Source of the DNA: Diadophis punctatus similis
Lineage: Eukaryota; Chordata; Lepidosauria; Squamata; Dipsadidae
Direction: 5' to 3'
NCBI GenBank assembly: GCA_023053685.1
Contig: JALIGW010000001.1
Location: forward strand, 55,938,859 to 56,002,858
Length of the DNA stretch: 64,000 nucleotides
A program made the position numbers and the translations under genes. Under the pieces are notes generated by a model. The model saw only the letters and a program-made list of their open reading frames with translations, was not told where the DNA came from and did not search any database. Shown one piece after another: positions 1-12,900 of the stretch. The stretch's first letter is position 1; each line of letters begins with the position of its first letter.

Positions 1-281
1 GAGAAAAAGTCCCGATACGTTATGTGACACCGCCGTGACGACGTGAGTTTGACACCCCTGTGCAAGGACATCCGATTTGAAATTGAACTTCAGATTTGCA
101 CTAGAGCAAACCAATCAGTAGGTTTTTCACTGTTGCTTTAACAAGCCCTCAGCAGGGTTAGGGCAGGGCAAGGCTAAATTACTTTGCTGGCCTCACATAC
201 AGGTAATAAAATTTATATTTCTTTTCAAATATTATTGTAAGAAAGGTTACTCTATATTTTTGTCTATAAAGAAAAGCTAAC
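1..281 (-). other. ITPKB: Start of ITPKB intron 3
   Basis: The donor GTTAGC begins at 281. Exon 4 was not found before the left edge, so this intron runs out of the window. No repeat was recognised here with confidence. Confidence 0.85.
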
Positions 282-495
282 CTGACTCCCATCTTGCAGT
301 CCATGACACAAGGAGAATCAAAATCAGCTAGGAGATCTTCCATCTGATTATACCTCTCCCCATCCTTCACAATATCTCCATGATAGGCAGGAACATAAGG
401 CTTAAGGACATCATTCATCAAACGGTCCAAGCAACGCTGTTCAGACTCACAATGCTTCTTTAATATCCTTCCATTTGCAGCAGCTTTGAAGCTAC
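282..495 (-). CDS. ITPKB: Inositol-trisphosphate 3-kinase B, coding exon 3 (start of kinase domain)
   Basis: This 214-bp exon encodes the N-terminal lobe of the inositol polyphosphate kinase fold: [20 protein letters not shown]..., then [24 protein letters not shown] and [12 protein letters not shown]. The PxxxDxKxG signature (PCVMDCKMG) is the family hallmark; its Asp and Lys belong to the substrate- and nucleotide-binding site. The acceptor is CTTTCAG (496-502 on the plus strand, reversed). The donor is GTTAGC, starting at 281. The first two bases complete the Gly codon split with exon 2, and the last two bases (AG) start an Arg codon completed in exon 4, beyond the window. Together the three exons carry 1,973 coding bases with no frame break. 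Human ITPKB is 946 residues, so roughly the last 290 residues, including the rest of the catalytic core, lie off the left edge. Confidence 0.97.
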
Positions 496-898
496 CTGAA
501 AGACAGACCAAAACAAAGTTGTTTTTAAAATGCAAATGGAAGCATTTTTAAAAATTGCCACAAAGAATATTTCACCCTTTTAAGGAATGCCTCAGCTGTC
601 CTGCCTGGTACTCTCCAGGATTTCAGTTCCTATAAAATTCAACAGCATCTGGACAGCAACAGTTTGGGATCGGCTACAATTCTTTGCTTTTTCTATTGTA
701 TTTAATCAAGGCTATATACCCTGAAATTTTATAGGTGCTGCTTGCAGGATCAAGTGAAAATGCAAACAAGATTACTCTTTTGTTCTTGACACTGTACACA
801 TAGACACTTTCTATTATGATATTAAATTAATGGCAATAATATAGATCTACTTCAGACAAAGCAGCATAAAAAGATCAAATAGAATATTTTGTTCAAAT

Positions 899-1218
899 CA
901 GAGGTGAGTTCCTCCCGGTTCGGACCAGTTCGCCTGAACCAGTAGCAACCCGTTGATGATGTCATGATGATGTCACGGAACCATTTCTGTCGGTGCTGGT
1001 CCGTGGACGCCACCATTTTTTTGGGAATTTTTATTTATTTATTTTTTATAGGGTTTTTTTCTGCACATGTGCAGAAGCCGAGTTTCCGGCACTGCGCATG
1101 CGTCGCCATCTTGTTTTTGGCTTTAAAAAAAATTTTTTTTTATTTTTTGGCACTGCGCACGTCCACGCGGTGCGGGAGGAAGTGAACTGGCAGCGAGGTA
1201 AGTTAGAACCCACCCCTG
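899..1218. mobile_element. Non-autonomous hAT-type element (320 bp)
   Basis: It starts CAGAGGTGAGTTC and ends GAACCCACCCCTG, which are imperfect inverted termini. It is flanked by a perfect 8-bp duplication GTTCAAAT (891-898 and 1219-1226). An 8-bp target duplication with CA...TG-type ends is characteristic of hAT transposons. No transposase is present. Confidence 0.85.
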
Positions 1219-2412
1219 GTTCAAATGGTTTTCCACCCAAGTTAATGTGGGAAATGAGACTGAAAAAGCCTCACATCCTAACTAATAAAAGTGTTTCAAT
1301 AGACTGTCTTACGTACAAGAGGAACTGACCTAAGGTTACTCTCTTATGATTATGAGGCTGAACCCAACATGATCGGCTTATTTATTTACATCATGACCAT
1401 GTTATTGACATATGAAATATATACATCTCATGTGCAAGTTGAATGACTATAGAAGAGAATGTTGCTAATCTCACATACACAAATACTGTTATATAACTGA
1501 CTTTCTTTCTGGTCAATTGTTTTGCTCAAAACACAGCTCTTTTCCTGCTTTTTGTACTAAAAGTTATCTAAAAGTTGTGAAGGAGTTTGTATAAAGGATA
1601 AAAGGGGTAGGGGAATGTCAGTAAATTACTCCATGACACTTTTTAAAGCATTTCTGAGTTCCTCATTCTGTTTTGTTTTGATCAATCCTCTATGTGTGAA
1701 TAAAAGAGAAAGGTGAACAGAAATCTATATCCACTACAGTCCTACTTGATTTAGGACAGACACCCCTGTTCATGTGCAGATCATGCAGTTTTCCCTGAGT
1801 GGTGGTGCAACTTCATTGCATCAGGAATGCTAGAAGGCAAAATAACATGTGCTCATTACCTAGCCTTTAATGCAGGAGTGAGAATATTTACTCTTTTTAA
1901 TGTTTTATGACTGAAGGGCTAAATAACCTCCCAGAATGCCTTCTGAGGCATCACCAGTAAAGAACCCCTCCCTCACAGAGGACAGCAATCTAGTCTGTAT
2001 TTCCTTTTCTCCCAGTGAATTCTGCACAGAATACTGCTGATATATAGACATGGAGGGAAAAACCGGAATATCTTTTCTTATGACATCTTCACTTTGTTTC
2101 TGTAGACAGGACTTTGTGGAGGGGAAAAGCTCTTCCACAAGAGCTTTGGTGTTAATGGATATGCAAAACTTACAGACCTCACAGGCCAGAGGTTCTCCAC
2201 CCCTACTTTAATAATATAACTCAGAGCTGTTTGGGTAGATAACTAGAAACTCTGTGGGAAGAATGGCTCCTATCACGTAGTAGCAGATGGAAACTAGAGG
2301 GAAGTCTAACATCTAAAAAACTGTATAGGAAACTAGCAATATTGCTTTGCTTACAAAAACAACTTTACAATTCTCTATAAGATATCCTCATTATGGGGAA
2401 GGGATTATATAC

Positions 2413-2546
2413 CACGGGTGTCAAACTCGCAGCGTCACATTGCTATAACATGACATTTTGTGACTTTCCCTCCATTTGCGGAGCTGGGGTGGGTGTGGCC
2501 TGTGCGTGATGCATCCGGCCCGCAGGCCGCCAGTTTGACACCCCCG
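2413..2546. mobile_element. Short hAT-type MITE (134 bp), copy A
   Basis: Its ends are inverted copies around GGGTGTCAAACTC and AGTTTGACACCC, and the interior has GCGGAGCTGGGGTGGG and GCCCGCAGGCC. The target duplication is degenerate (TTATATAC and GCCTATAC). It is the same family and the same length as 52650-52783. Confidence 0.75.
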
Positions 2547-3110
2547 GCCTATACTGTATGGTTCATTCTGATGGAGTATTAGAATACTATTTTTTCCTAA
2601 GAAACACAGATTTGTTTTATAAGAAATTCAGACAGAGTTGTCTGCAGCAGAGACATAGCCTTGCTTTGTGCCCAAACTGTTAACATGACAGGACAAGGGG
2701 AGGATACAATATATTAGTCCCTGGGTCAAATATTTCAAGTAGCATGACATTTTCAAGACTTTATATATAATTCAGAGTTAAGCAACATTTTGGAGTTGTT
2801 GAGCACAACTGGAATTTTAACAGAAAATCATGGGTGATGATCACACAAAGCAGCTGTCATAGGAAGTTATGCATACTTATAAAATGGTTGTCATGGTTTG
2901 TTTCAAAATTATTTCCCAAGAATGAGTCTCATGATCCCTTCTAGCCCCCAATTTATTTTTGTCATTTTTCATGGCAGGTGACACATTTCCAGACAAACAC
3001 TAAATTGCAGCCACATTATTTTTATTCTCAAGGAATGTTTAAGGAGTCTATATATAAGATAGAGTCATTCTCCTTAAGCAAAAACTATCTCAGAAATCCC
3101 AGAGTAACTG

Positions 3111-3165
3111 GGAGTTGGGCAGCATATAAATTTAATAAATTATTATTATTTAAAATTATGTTAGA
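3111..3165 (+). mobile_element. LINE 3' tail fragment
   Basis: GGGCAGCATATAAATTTAAT followed by an AT-rich (ATT)n tail resembles the 3' end of non-LTR elements common in squamates. A similar tail lies at 13376-13420. The family is not assigned. Confidence 0.45.
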
Positions 3166-3416
3166 AGCTGGTGTCTTGTTACGACAGTAGCTTTGCATTT
3201 ATTGTAATCATTTAATTAATAAAGTTTTTAAAATCAGAACAGTGAATTTCTTGGGCATTACTGATTTCCTCAGATGCCTGCTCTTCTATGTCTAAAACAA
3301 ATCAGCAATTCTAGTACAAGCCTAATCTGACATCATTATGATAAAACAGGAGGAGAAAAACACAAGTACTTATAATTCAATTTACAGAAGTAATTTATGT
3401 TGGGACTAGCTAATTA

Positions 3417-3611
<195 letters not shown>

Positions 3612-3613
3612 CT

Positions 3614-4789
3614 AGAAAAAAAAAGACAAATTAAAGCGACTACAGAAATTGTATTTATAGCAATACCCAGTTTTAAAACTCTGGTTAAATATGAATAGTG
3701 AGATATTGGTGGCAGAACAAGCTCAACCAGGCACCTATAGTGAAGAAAACATTTACTAAACAATTCAAGATAAGCCAATCTACTGTGTATTTCTTCTTAT
3801 AAGACTTGTTCAGATGTTCACACTTTCATGATTTGCTTGCAATTCCCACCATTATACTTGTTGTATACATACACGGTAGAGGAAAAAGAAAGATACATTT
3901 GAAAAGTGAGTAAAGGAAGATATCTAAACTTTTAAAAACTCTTTCTTTCCATTCCCCACACATAACTGATCTTTTGTTTTTGCTATGCTCAGATTTAAGA
4001 AACCCGTTTTTCCGAGAAAGAGATCTGCTTTATTTATTAAGTTTGGACTTAAATGTCACATTAAGCAAACACTGCACCAAATGCAATCCCACCTTTGATT
4101 ACATCATTATTATTATGTCTCCCCTATGCAGATATGCTAGGAGCCCACTGAATGAAAGGAGAAGTGAAAAACAAGAGTTGCCCACTTCTTTTCCAAACCC
4201 AGCTACAGCAGTGTGCACCATTCTGCTGCTAGGAAATATCCATGGCAGCAGAAATCAGCGACACGATATTAGCTAAGACCAGACAGACTTGTATATTAAT
4301 TACACAAGAAGTACCTTGATACTATACCATCCTTTTTCTCTTCCAAAATATCTTCAGGGTGGAGGAGTCCCTGAATAAGTTAGTCTTGTTATTATCTTTT
4401 AGGAAGAATTTTCTCCCCCCAAAAAGGAGAAACTTTAGCTAGCTAGATCAGCTAAGCGCCATTTAGAAAACAGAGGAAAGCCTCAGTCCTTCCTGAAGGA
4501 AAATAGTTTCCCACAATTTGCACAAATGGAATATGTGGCTAAATTAAGGCCGAGGTGTTTCTTATCTCAAAACCAGAAGGCAGAGTAAACTGTCTAAGAA
4601 GAAATATGTAAACAAAAAACAATGGGTGAAGTGGTTAATAGAATAAAACAAGACAACATCAAGGATTTTAACTCTAAGCAGCCAAGTATCATAGTCAAAG
4701 TCCACACTGAAATGTCGAGCAGAGGGCAGAATAATCTAAGACATATAAAAGGAACAAAATGTGAAATTGGCCATTATGCTTAAAACAAT
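3614..4789. other. Intron 1 stretch without recognised features
   Basis: AT-rich sequence next to exon 2. Nothing is recognised apart from short poly-A and poly-T runs. Confidence 0.5.
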
Positions 4790-4791
4790 TA

Positions 4792-5470
4792 CCGTCTTTT
4801 TCGGTGTATAAGACGCACCTTTTTGCTCCCCAAAAGAGGGTGGAAATGTCGGTGCATCTTATACACCGAATACAGCAATTTATTGGCCTCCCGAAGCCCC
4901 GCCCCCGCATCCTATTTTTGCGAAAAACGGGGCGTTTTTTGCAAAAATGGGGGCGTTTTTGCCTTCCCCCACCCTCTAGGAGTGCTCTGCAGGCTTCCCA
5001 AACCCTCTGCATGCTCTGTTTTTGCCAATAAAACGAGCGAAAAGGAGCCACTTTTTGCAAAAACTGGGTGTTTTTGCCTTCTAATTACCCCATCTAGCAT
5101 GACTGGAGGAGGAATTCTGGGAGTTGGAGTCCACTAGTCTTAAAGCTGTCAAGTTTGAAGACCCCTGGGTTAGGGGTGCAAGGGTCTTCAAACTTGGCAA
5201 GCTTAAGACTTGTGGACTTCAACTCCCATTCCTGAGCTAGCATGACTGGAGGAGGAATTCTGGGAGTTGAAGTCCACTAGTATTAAAGCTGTCAAATTTG
5301 AACTTTGTAAAAAGTATACATGGTTGTAAAAAGTATTCTGCTATACTGGTATTTTATTAAATAATATATTACTACACCATTTGGTTCAGAATACTTTTTT
5401 CCTTGTTTTCCTCCTCTAAAATCTAGGTGCGTCTTATACTCCGGTGCATCTTACACTCCAAAAAATACGG
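4792..5470. mobile_element. TA-flanked palindromic-end DNA transposon, copy 1 (679 bp)
   Basis: It is bounded by TA dinucleotides (4790-4791 and 5471-5472). The left end is CCGTCTTTTTCGG followed by a hairpin built on GTATAAGACGCACC and its reverse; the right end is GTGCGTCTTATACTCC, repeated in tandem, then AAAAATACGG. A TA target duplication fits the Tc1/mariner superfamily, but no transposase is present. The core contains C- and T-rich repeats (4900-5080) and fragments of the GACTTGTGGACTTCAACTCC palindrome family (about 5110-5300). Confidence 0.8.
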
Positions 5471-5472
5471 TA

Positions 5473-7079
5473 CATCTGGAATCTGATACAGTGGACAGAA
5501 CTATCCTGTGCACACATGAAATGCTTTTAAATTTTAAAATTATTTATAGTTAAGAACATGATAATTTCACTTGTAATAGAAGACCAAGGAAAAGCTCGGT
5601 AGTTTTATTCAAAAATACAATATGTGCAATGTACACAATTTTGAATAATTATTCTCTTATATTGGAACTTTATCATTCTTTGCAGGAACTTTATCATTCT
5701 TTGCAGGCTGCTTTGCATTCTTTGCTGTTTTTCCATCATTGCAAAATCATATGTAATCTATGCAAGTTTACCTAAATTTCTGTAACCAACTATTGTGAAC
5801 ACACCTTCTGGCCATGAAAAACTTAGGAGCAGCTATGACATGCTGAAGAAGATAAGTAGAGGAGTGAAATAATTTCAGCGGCCTCTTTTCCTTCATCAAG
5901 TTCATGTTTATCCAGACTTGTAGCTTTAGCCAATTTACTGTCAACATTGCTAAAGGCATCTTCCTATACCAACATGTGGGTTTCCAAGAAGAATGCCAGG
6001 AGCGCTGTACTTTGGCTTTTTTGTTCCTTGTTCCTTGTTGGCAGAAACCACTGTTGGATTCCCCTTTACTAAAGTGTTTCTTTGCTTTGACTCATGTTTG
6101 CTTAATTCTTTTAAAAGGAAAGCCTCTCGGGGGAATCTGGGTTTCCACATCAATAAGACTCAACTTGCCCAGAAGAGGGATCCTCCTATGAAAATGCAAA
6201 CATTAAAGTCATTCAGTCCCAGCATAAAATGTTCATGAGAGAAGTTACTGTTCCAGAGCCAAATTTTTCTTTCCACAGTCGTTAGAAATCACAGAGCAGA
6301 AAACATATAGCACTTCAAACTTAAGTTGGAAATGTAAACAACAAAAAGATTCATTTTATCATGCTTTGTAAATGTGTAAAAAAAAGCTAAAACATTTGGA
6401 TCCAAATACATATTTTGATACAGAGGATTTTCAAGATCGACTGAAGCTGGATTTTTTTCCTTTTAAGATTAAGAATATATTGTCAACAGTTCTGCTGACT
6501 GGAAGCCTCTTATGGGCTTTTTGCATAAAAATGAAAAAAATAATCTTGTGATTTACAGTTTTGATAACTTTAGACAAGTGAGATTATAGAAAGACGAGTA
6601 ATATGATGTAACTTTAGAAAGAGGTCAAGATATATTTGTGCTTGTGAACTGCCTAAATAAAATACTTTTCTATTTTCTTTTCTTATACTTTTTGTTTTTT
6701 CTTTTTCCTTTCCTACTTTCCATTACTTTCTCCCTCCCTCCCTCTCTCTTGTTCTGATCATTGTTCTCTGTGTTCCACTCTTTGATCTTCTTTTCAGGTG
6801 CTGGAAAAATGCTTTCATATCCTGATTCAGTTATTCTTTTTCAAGACTAAACACACTGTACTTCCCCTAGTCACCTTCCTAAAACTTAATTTCCAACTAC
6901 ACTTGTTGATTTTTTCTGTATCTGGTCAAGTTTCTTTCTGAAAATGTGGAGCTTTGAACTAGACATATTATTACAGGTCTGACCAATGCAAAATAGTAAA
7001 ACTATTATTTCCCATAATTTGGAAAATAAACTCTATGGATATAGCCTAAAACTAGTGATTCACATTCAGTTGTGATACC
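5473..7079. other. Intron 1 stretch without recognised features
   Basis: AT-rich sequence. The only structure seen is a local duplication of GGAACTTTATCATTCTTTGC near 5664-5706 and a pyrimidine-rich tract near 6690-6760. Confidence 0.5.
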
Positions 7080-7122
7080 TTGTGATATTTCCAAGTGCGA
7101 TTAACAAGTCAAGTACTCTGTC

Positions 7123-7600
7123 CTATATCTGTAAATGTGATAATGCCGCCAACTCTGAAATACGCATGGCCAACGTGACGGCCACCAGGAGCATCACCTT
7201 GTACGAGAGCAGATGCAGGCTTACCTCCAGTAAAGGTTCAAAGGGACTTCTAGTAAGGGCCTGCAAAGCCTTGGTCAAGTCCCAGGTAGGGTAACGGTGG
7301 ACCATGGGTGGTTTCAAACTGGAGCCCCCCCTGCAGGAAAGTTCGAATACTGGGATAATGGGATAGGGAACCCAAATCTCCTCCCTGTAACACGGTGGAC
7401 AGTGCTGCTACCTAACGCCGCAGAGTGTTAGGGGCCAGCCCCTTGATCAAGCCCTCCTGTAAAAAATTTAGAATGTCAGCAACATCCACTCTGATGGGGT
7501 CCAAATGAACTGAGGCACACCACACCGAGACGGTCCGCCAAGTTGCATCACAGATGCACGTAGCCGAGGACCGCCTGGCCGCCTGCATCGTTGAAATGAC
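7123..7600 (-). pseudogene. DIRS tyrosine recombinase remnant
   Basis: The N-terminal core-binding part (DVADILNFLQEGLIKGLAPNT) is followed, after a frame break near 7320-7410, by the first catalytic block (YKVMLLVAVTLAMRISELAAL). The C-terminal HxxR and the tyrosine nucleophile are not visible before 7080. It therefore appears truncated and inactive. Confidence 0.7.
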
Positions 7601-8039
7601 CTCTGTGGAAAACCTCTTCCGGCTCAGGAGCCGCCGCTCAACCTCCAGATGGCCAACTGGAGCCATTGTGGTTCTGGATGGAGCACGGGACCCTGGCTGA
7701 GGGAGGCACGCTCCAGGGGAATCCTCCATGGTCTGGCGACAGATAGACCAATCAGATTGGTGAACCACTGTCTGCGGGGCCAATGGGGAGCCACCAGAAG
7801 AAGCTCCACCTTCTCCAATAGAACCTTCCTGACCACCCCCAGAATCAGAGGGATGGGGGGGAAGGCATATAAGAGCCCCGCCGGCCAAGGGCATCAAAGG
7901 GAATCCACGCCTTCTGCTCCCGGGGTAGGAAACCTCGAAAAAAAAACTTTGGGAGGTGAGCATTCATCGGAGAGGCAAAGAGGTCCAGGATCGGGTGCCC
8001 GAACCACCGGGACAGGTCCTCGAATAAGCTGGGGTGGAG

Positions 8040-8460
8040 TCACCACTCTGACTGGTCCACGGTGGCTCTGCTCAGCCGGTCCGCCTGCACGTTGGAAGTG
8101 CCTGCAATATGAGCTGCCCTGAGTGATAATAAATGAGTCTCCGCCCACTTGCACAGAGACTCCACCTCCCCCATGAGGGCTTGAGACCTGGTCCCCCCTT
8201 GCCTACTCACATGAGCCATAGTAGTCATATTGTCCATGAGCAGAATGACATGTTGGCCCGAAATCACCTCCTCAAAGGCCCTGGGTGCGAGACGAGCTGC
8301 CCTGAGCTCCAGCCAATTGATATTATGCTGGAGCTCCTGTGGGCTCCATTGACCTTGTGCTACCCTGGAACCGAGGTGAGTCCCCCAGCCAAATTGACTG
8401 GCGTCAGAGGTAATAGTCAGTCTGTCCTGCTCCCAAAAGGGGCAGCCCTGCAGCAGGGCC
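8040..8460 (-). pseudogene. DIRS RNase H domain remnant
   Basis: The conserved blocks are TITSDASQFGWG (catalytic Asp in SDAS), HNINWLELRAARLA, VILLMDNMTTMAHVSRQGG (second catalytic Asp in MDN) and IAGTSNVQADRLSR (final Asp). This is the RNase H order in DIRS and Gypsy-like polymerases. A stop follows ATVDQSEW. The RT that should precede it is deleted. Confidence 0.8.
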
Positions 8461-8518
8461 CGTGACCCCCACCAGTGGAGTGAGTGGAGTACCTCCGAAG
8501 GTAATGATCAATTTGCTG

Positions 8519-8830
8519 CTATGCTGGTCTAGCAATAGGCATGATGTGGCCGTCTGGAGTAGCCAATGGTTGAACAGGTGACAGACCCTGTTCTATGGCC
8601 GCTTTCTTAGTTCGGTCAAACTCTCTGTCCAACGCCTTCTGGTGCTGTCTAGTGCTCTTTTCCTCCGCCCTAGAGGCCTTCTTTTGAGCCTTGGCCTTCA
8701 CTTTTATTTTGTAGGCTGCCGCCAAGCTCGCTGATCTTGGCTTGGCCGCAGCCTTGCCAGTTCTACCAGAGGACTGAGGTGACCAAACACCCTCCTGCAA
8801 GCAGCTGGGCCCAGAGCCGCTGTCTTCCAT
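8519..8830 (-). pseudogene. DIRS gag-like ORF1 N-terminal remnant
   Basis: An open frame of about 103 residues starting MEDSGSGPS and continuing with a basic, Ala-rich, probably coiled-coil region. It stops just before the RNase H remnant, so only the first part of the gag-like protein survives. The assignment rests on its position at the 5' side of DIRS enzymatic domains. Confidence 0.55.
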
Positions 8831-9966
8831 TGCAGACAGGAGAAAAATTAGGCAGGCACACTAACAAGCACCGCTGCCGGCATAGCTGTTTAGGTAAGTG
8901 GGCATGAATACTGACCCCACCGTAGAATGGGCAGTCTTACGCGAATCGCCACTGCCTGGGAGCCTGGGCAAGGTGATCTTAGGCTCCTGTCACAGAAACA
9001 CTGTAGGCCGTTGTAATTCAAGAAAAAAAGGAACCCGAGTCAGTGGCCACTGAAGAGGATAGTTGTAAACTGTGGCCCAAAGCCTGTGAGAGAAGAAGCA
9101 AACCTGCCAAAATGGCCACCAGTGAAAAGAGCTGGTGCCTGGTCTCAAAAGGCCAACCCACTCCAACTCGATCCTTATGGAGAGCCAAGAGGGAAAAAAC
9201 TGACTCCAGGGACTACAATAGGAACACCTGCAGTGCTGTAGTCAAGTCAAGGCAATCCCATGGGAAGAACCGAGGGAAGCTGACAAGCAAGGATTTTGGC
9301 GCCAAAACCAACTGAAAAAAAAGATGGCCACCCCCTCAAAGCTTCCAACCACCCAGGGTGGGTAGCCAAGGGAAACTCGGCCAGAAGCTCACCAAAGTCC
9401 TTTTCAGGCAGGAAAGCATCCCAGCACAGCCAGCAAGCTTGCAAGCCCCAGAGGCTTGAATTTCAAAATGACATTTTTTCCCTTTCTCTGTCTCTCGAAT
9501 GATGAAGTGCCTCAAAATGGCTGACCACCCCCTCAAAACTGCAATCAGCTTTAGCGGAGAGCCAAGGACCCGCGGCCAGACCACAGTCACTTCAGGCAAA
9601 GTTCGAAAGTCCAATCTGGCTAGCCCCGAGCTAGCCTCCGATGATCGCAGTGGTGAGGGCAGCCGCCCCCGCTCTATCCGCAGCCACGGAGAGCACCGCC
9701 AAACTGCTGATCGATCTGACAGTGTGTCTCGATAGCAAGAGAAGCAAAAGGATTGCCTTTAGGCAAAAAAGCAGGGAGTTTTCTTTACTGATAATCCTTT
9801 AGCTAAGGAGAAATCTCCAGAGCGTCCTTCAGAGCTAGGACTGAGTTGAAGAACTGGGCCGTTGGCAGGGAGGCGGTCCTAAATATTACAACTCAGTCAT
9901 AGAGCTGGAGGACTAGAGCTACCCATCCTGGCCTCTCCGGAGGATGCCATGGAGAACTACCTAAAT

Positions 9967-12900
9967 AGAGAGTAAGAATTTCAAATAAGCGCAACTAGAT
10001 TTTGAATTTAAAACTGATTTAAGTAATCCAGTGTGTTTTCTCATCCATATGCTTGTGCCCAATAACTTTATGGATTTTTCGGTGTTTTTGTGATTCTGTT
10101 TTACCTGGTCTCATTTCTGAATTAGGTGAAATAACATTCCAAGGTTTTACACATGTGTTGAGTCTGCACTCCCATTTACTACAGAACAGTTGGGAGGAAA
10201 TTCACTGCTTATGATGATTTTTTTTTTTACTACCATTTTTCTAGCCAAGGTTGGAAAGGAACTGGCGTAAGATAATTCTCAGGGAAAAAAAGTATCATAC
10301 AATCTATCTGCCTTTTGTTCTAGCAGCAAATGATATTTCTTAAATGGGCAAAAATCTGAATTTTCAATGTCAAAACTTTGCTTAGCTTCTGTGAAAATAT
10401 TTTTTTATTTGTCTATCCTACTAAGTAAATTCATATTCAGCAGATAAGGAATGGTATTCTGCCAAATTTTCTCAACTTGATTTTTTCCCCTCAAAAGAAA
10501 GTGAGGAAAAACGGAAGCTAATTTAAGATATTTATTGGCCCAGGTATATGGAGCAACAGGTAAAGACTGGAAACAGCATTTTGCTCTGCAAATATAGCTT
10601 TCTTTCTTTTGTGTAACACTAATGAATTCTAAGAAGAGTCAAAAGAATTTTAAAGAAGGAAAGGTGCTTGCTGCCAAATACGGTAAGTCACTTTTTTAAG
10701 CTTATGGTGTAAACAGTCAAGAAATGGTACACCTTGGTAGCAAGCAAAACATTCATCCTTACAGAGAGTTGGATAGTTTTTAAAGAATGAGAGAGGTTTT
10801 TAAGAAAATGCAGGAAAAACAAATACATTCCCTCTTCCTGTACGCAATACAGAAGTCTATTTTGGACAAGGAACAGTGGGCTTGTCTGTTTGCAAGCCTT
10901 GGCAGGTAGACACATCTGGTTGAATGGCTTACACCAAAGCACAGCTATTTCAGATGTCTGGAATTCTCTGAGAATACATAGAGACACTTTTACAGAAAAT
11001 CCATTTTGGTTAGTTGTGAGTGCTCTAGTCATATCCAAAGACTTCATTATGTGCTGCTGCTTTTGAAAACTTCAGCTAATCTGGAATAAAATTATTTGGA
11101 GCCTGCTGGGGCTTGAAAGTCAGATCCTATTACACCAACTCTAAAATAGCTGTACTAGTTGTCAGTTTGTTTTCAAACATGAGTCAGTTTATTGTTTATT
11201 TACAAAGTGCCCATATTTTGGATCCAGGTGATTTGAATATCTATATAAACCTGCTTGGATTCCAAAATCAATTTTGGAAGTCCTATCTGTTGTCCTGCTA
11301 CAAAAATATGTAAAGTTGGATAATATTTGAAATAGGACCCCCTTAGGACAGGTTGCCAACCTATAAAAGTATCTTGAGCAAGGCATAGGTTACACCTATA
11401 TGTTGTTGCTTTTAAGAGGGTGTTTTTTCCAAGCTTTTAGTTGAAAGCCTTGATGAGCTGCAAAAAGAGCCAATCAGTCAATCCTGGACTAAATAATGGC
11501 TTGAAGTGATGATCAACAAGCAAAAACTCACATACTTGGCATGCAGTGTGAGGGGATGATGGATGGATTGGAAAAATGGTTATTCTTGGCAGTGTTGAGG
11601 GAAACAGTAAAAGAGAGAAACAACAGATAAATTATGGAAAAATTCTTTCCTTGGAAGAGCTACAAATCATTACAAAACAAGATTGAGATGACAAGTACCT
11701 GTCTACCCAGTCACCCAAGACTTGAATCTGGTTGAATGGCACCTAAAATATTTTTGAAAAACGGTGGCATTGAAAAGCAAATTGCAAACTGAAAAATAGT
11801 TCTGACCAAATAAATAAAATTACCCCTTAGATTTATTTTCCCATTTTGCTTATGACATAAGTTTCAATTCTAAACTTCCCAACTGTAACTAAAAATTCTG
11901 ATTGGTGTAAAATATTCTGTACTTTGTCATTTTTCATCTAGCAATTGGTATTTAGAGAATGGATAATAGATAAATAAATCTTTTTAAAACAAACAGGTGT
12001 ATAAAAATTGAGTGAACATCAGATTTTTGGCAGCACCCAGGGCAATCTCTGATTTTTAAAGCAACACACTAGTTCTCAAAGCTGTTGTGATTGAAAAGTT
12101 CTTTCATTGTGCATTTGGGAACCAATGTGGAAGGAGGTGGTACAGGAGCTTGGGATATATTTAGTTGTTTTGATATTATATGGTGTCATGATTTTTATGA
12201 CCGTGTTATGATGTATGTAAGAACCTATGTACTAAATAATATTAGGAACATAGTAAAGGGGAACATATAAGTTTCCAATGGGATAACTTAAGCTACAGTT
12301 CTAAGAAACCGATGCAATCCTGCTAATAAAGTTAGTGTTTTAACAGTTTCCTTTAAAAAATACGGATCTGTGAGCAATAGTTTATTCTTCAAAATTTAGA
12401 AAAACAAATTCTAAAACACAGCTCAGTTTTTAATAACAGAAGTTCCTCTAACCAACTTATTTAAAAAATGGATCATGTTTAACAAACTACAGCTTTTAAA
12501 ACCAAATAAATACTGCTGAACAATCCTGACATTTTAATTCATTTCAGCTCCTCTTAATTGCTTCTGGTTTACATTTGTCATCAGCTACATCAGTGTTTGG
12601 CCACCCTTTAGTAATTTAAAATTCTATTTGTAATATTATTGTTTGTAATATTTCAGTTTTGTAACTGAAACTAAGTGTTCGTAAGAGGGCTAATGAGCTC
12701 CTCAATGAGCAGTCCTATAGAAATGAAAGAGAAGGGTCAAAGCGATGTATCTTTAGGATAATCTGATAACATGACTGTTTTAAAGGGTTTGTTTTTTGTA
12801 GGTAGCACAGAATTATAGTTCTAATAAAAGGAAAGTGTTCATGGTGCCAATTTAAAAGTTAGGGAATCAATTACATTTTTGTACTTTTAAGCTTTTTTGA

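Larger units (their letters stand above)
7080..9966 (-). mobile_element. Degenerate DIRS-like tyrosine-recombinase retrotransposon, internally deleted
   Basis: Read on the minus strand, the remnants come in DIRS order. First is a gag-like N-terminus (8519-8830, Lys/Arg/Ala-rich with an AEEKSTRQHQKALDREFD stretch). Next is an RNase H domain (about 8450-8040, with TITSDASQFGWGTHL, INWLELRAARLA, LLMDNMTTMAHVSRQGGTRS and AGTSNVQADRLSR). Last are tyrosine-recombinase parts (7412-7600 FLQEGLIKGLAPNTLRR, and 7123-7317 LLVAVTLAMRISELAALSHL, with the box-I-type Arg). The reverse transcriptase and most of gag are missing: gag abuts RNase H within about 60 bp. Several frames are broken. GC content is higher than in the surrounding intron. 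The right edge, a non-coding terminal region ending near 9966, is approximate. Confidence 0.8.

Noticed and set aside
4804..5137. Frames in the core of TA element copy 1
   Set aside because: They lie in C/T-rich repeat sequence on both strands and have no transposase signature.
7649..8122. Plus-strand open frame across the DIRS remnant
   Set aside because: Shadow of the minus-strand RNase H and recombinase region, which carries the recognisable motifs.
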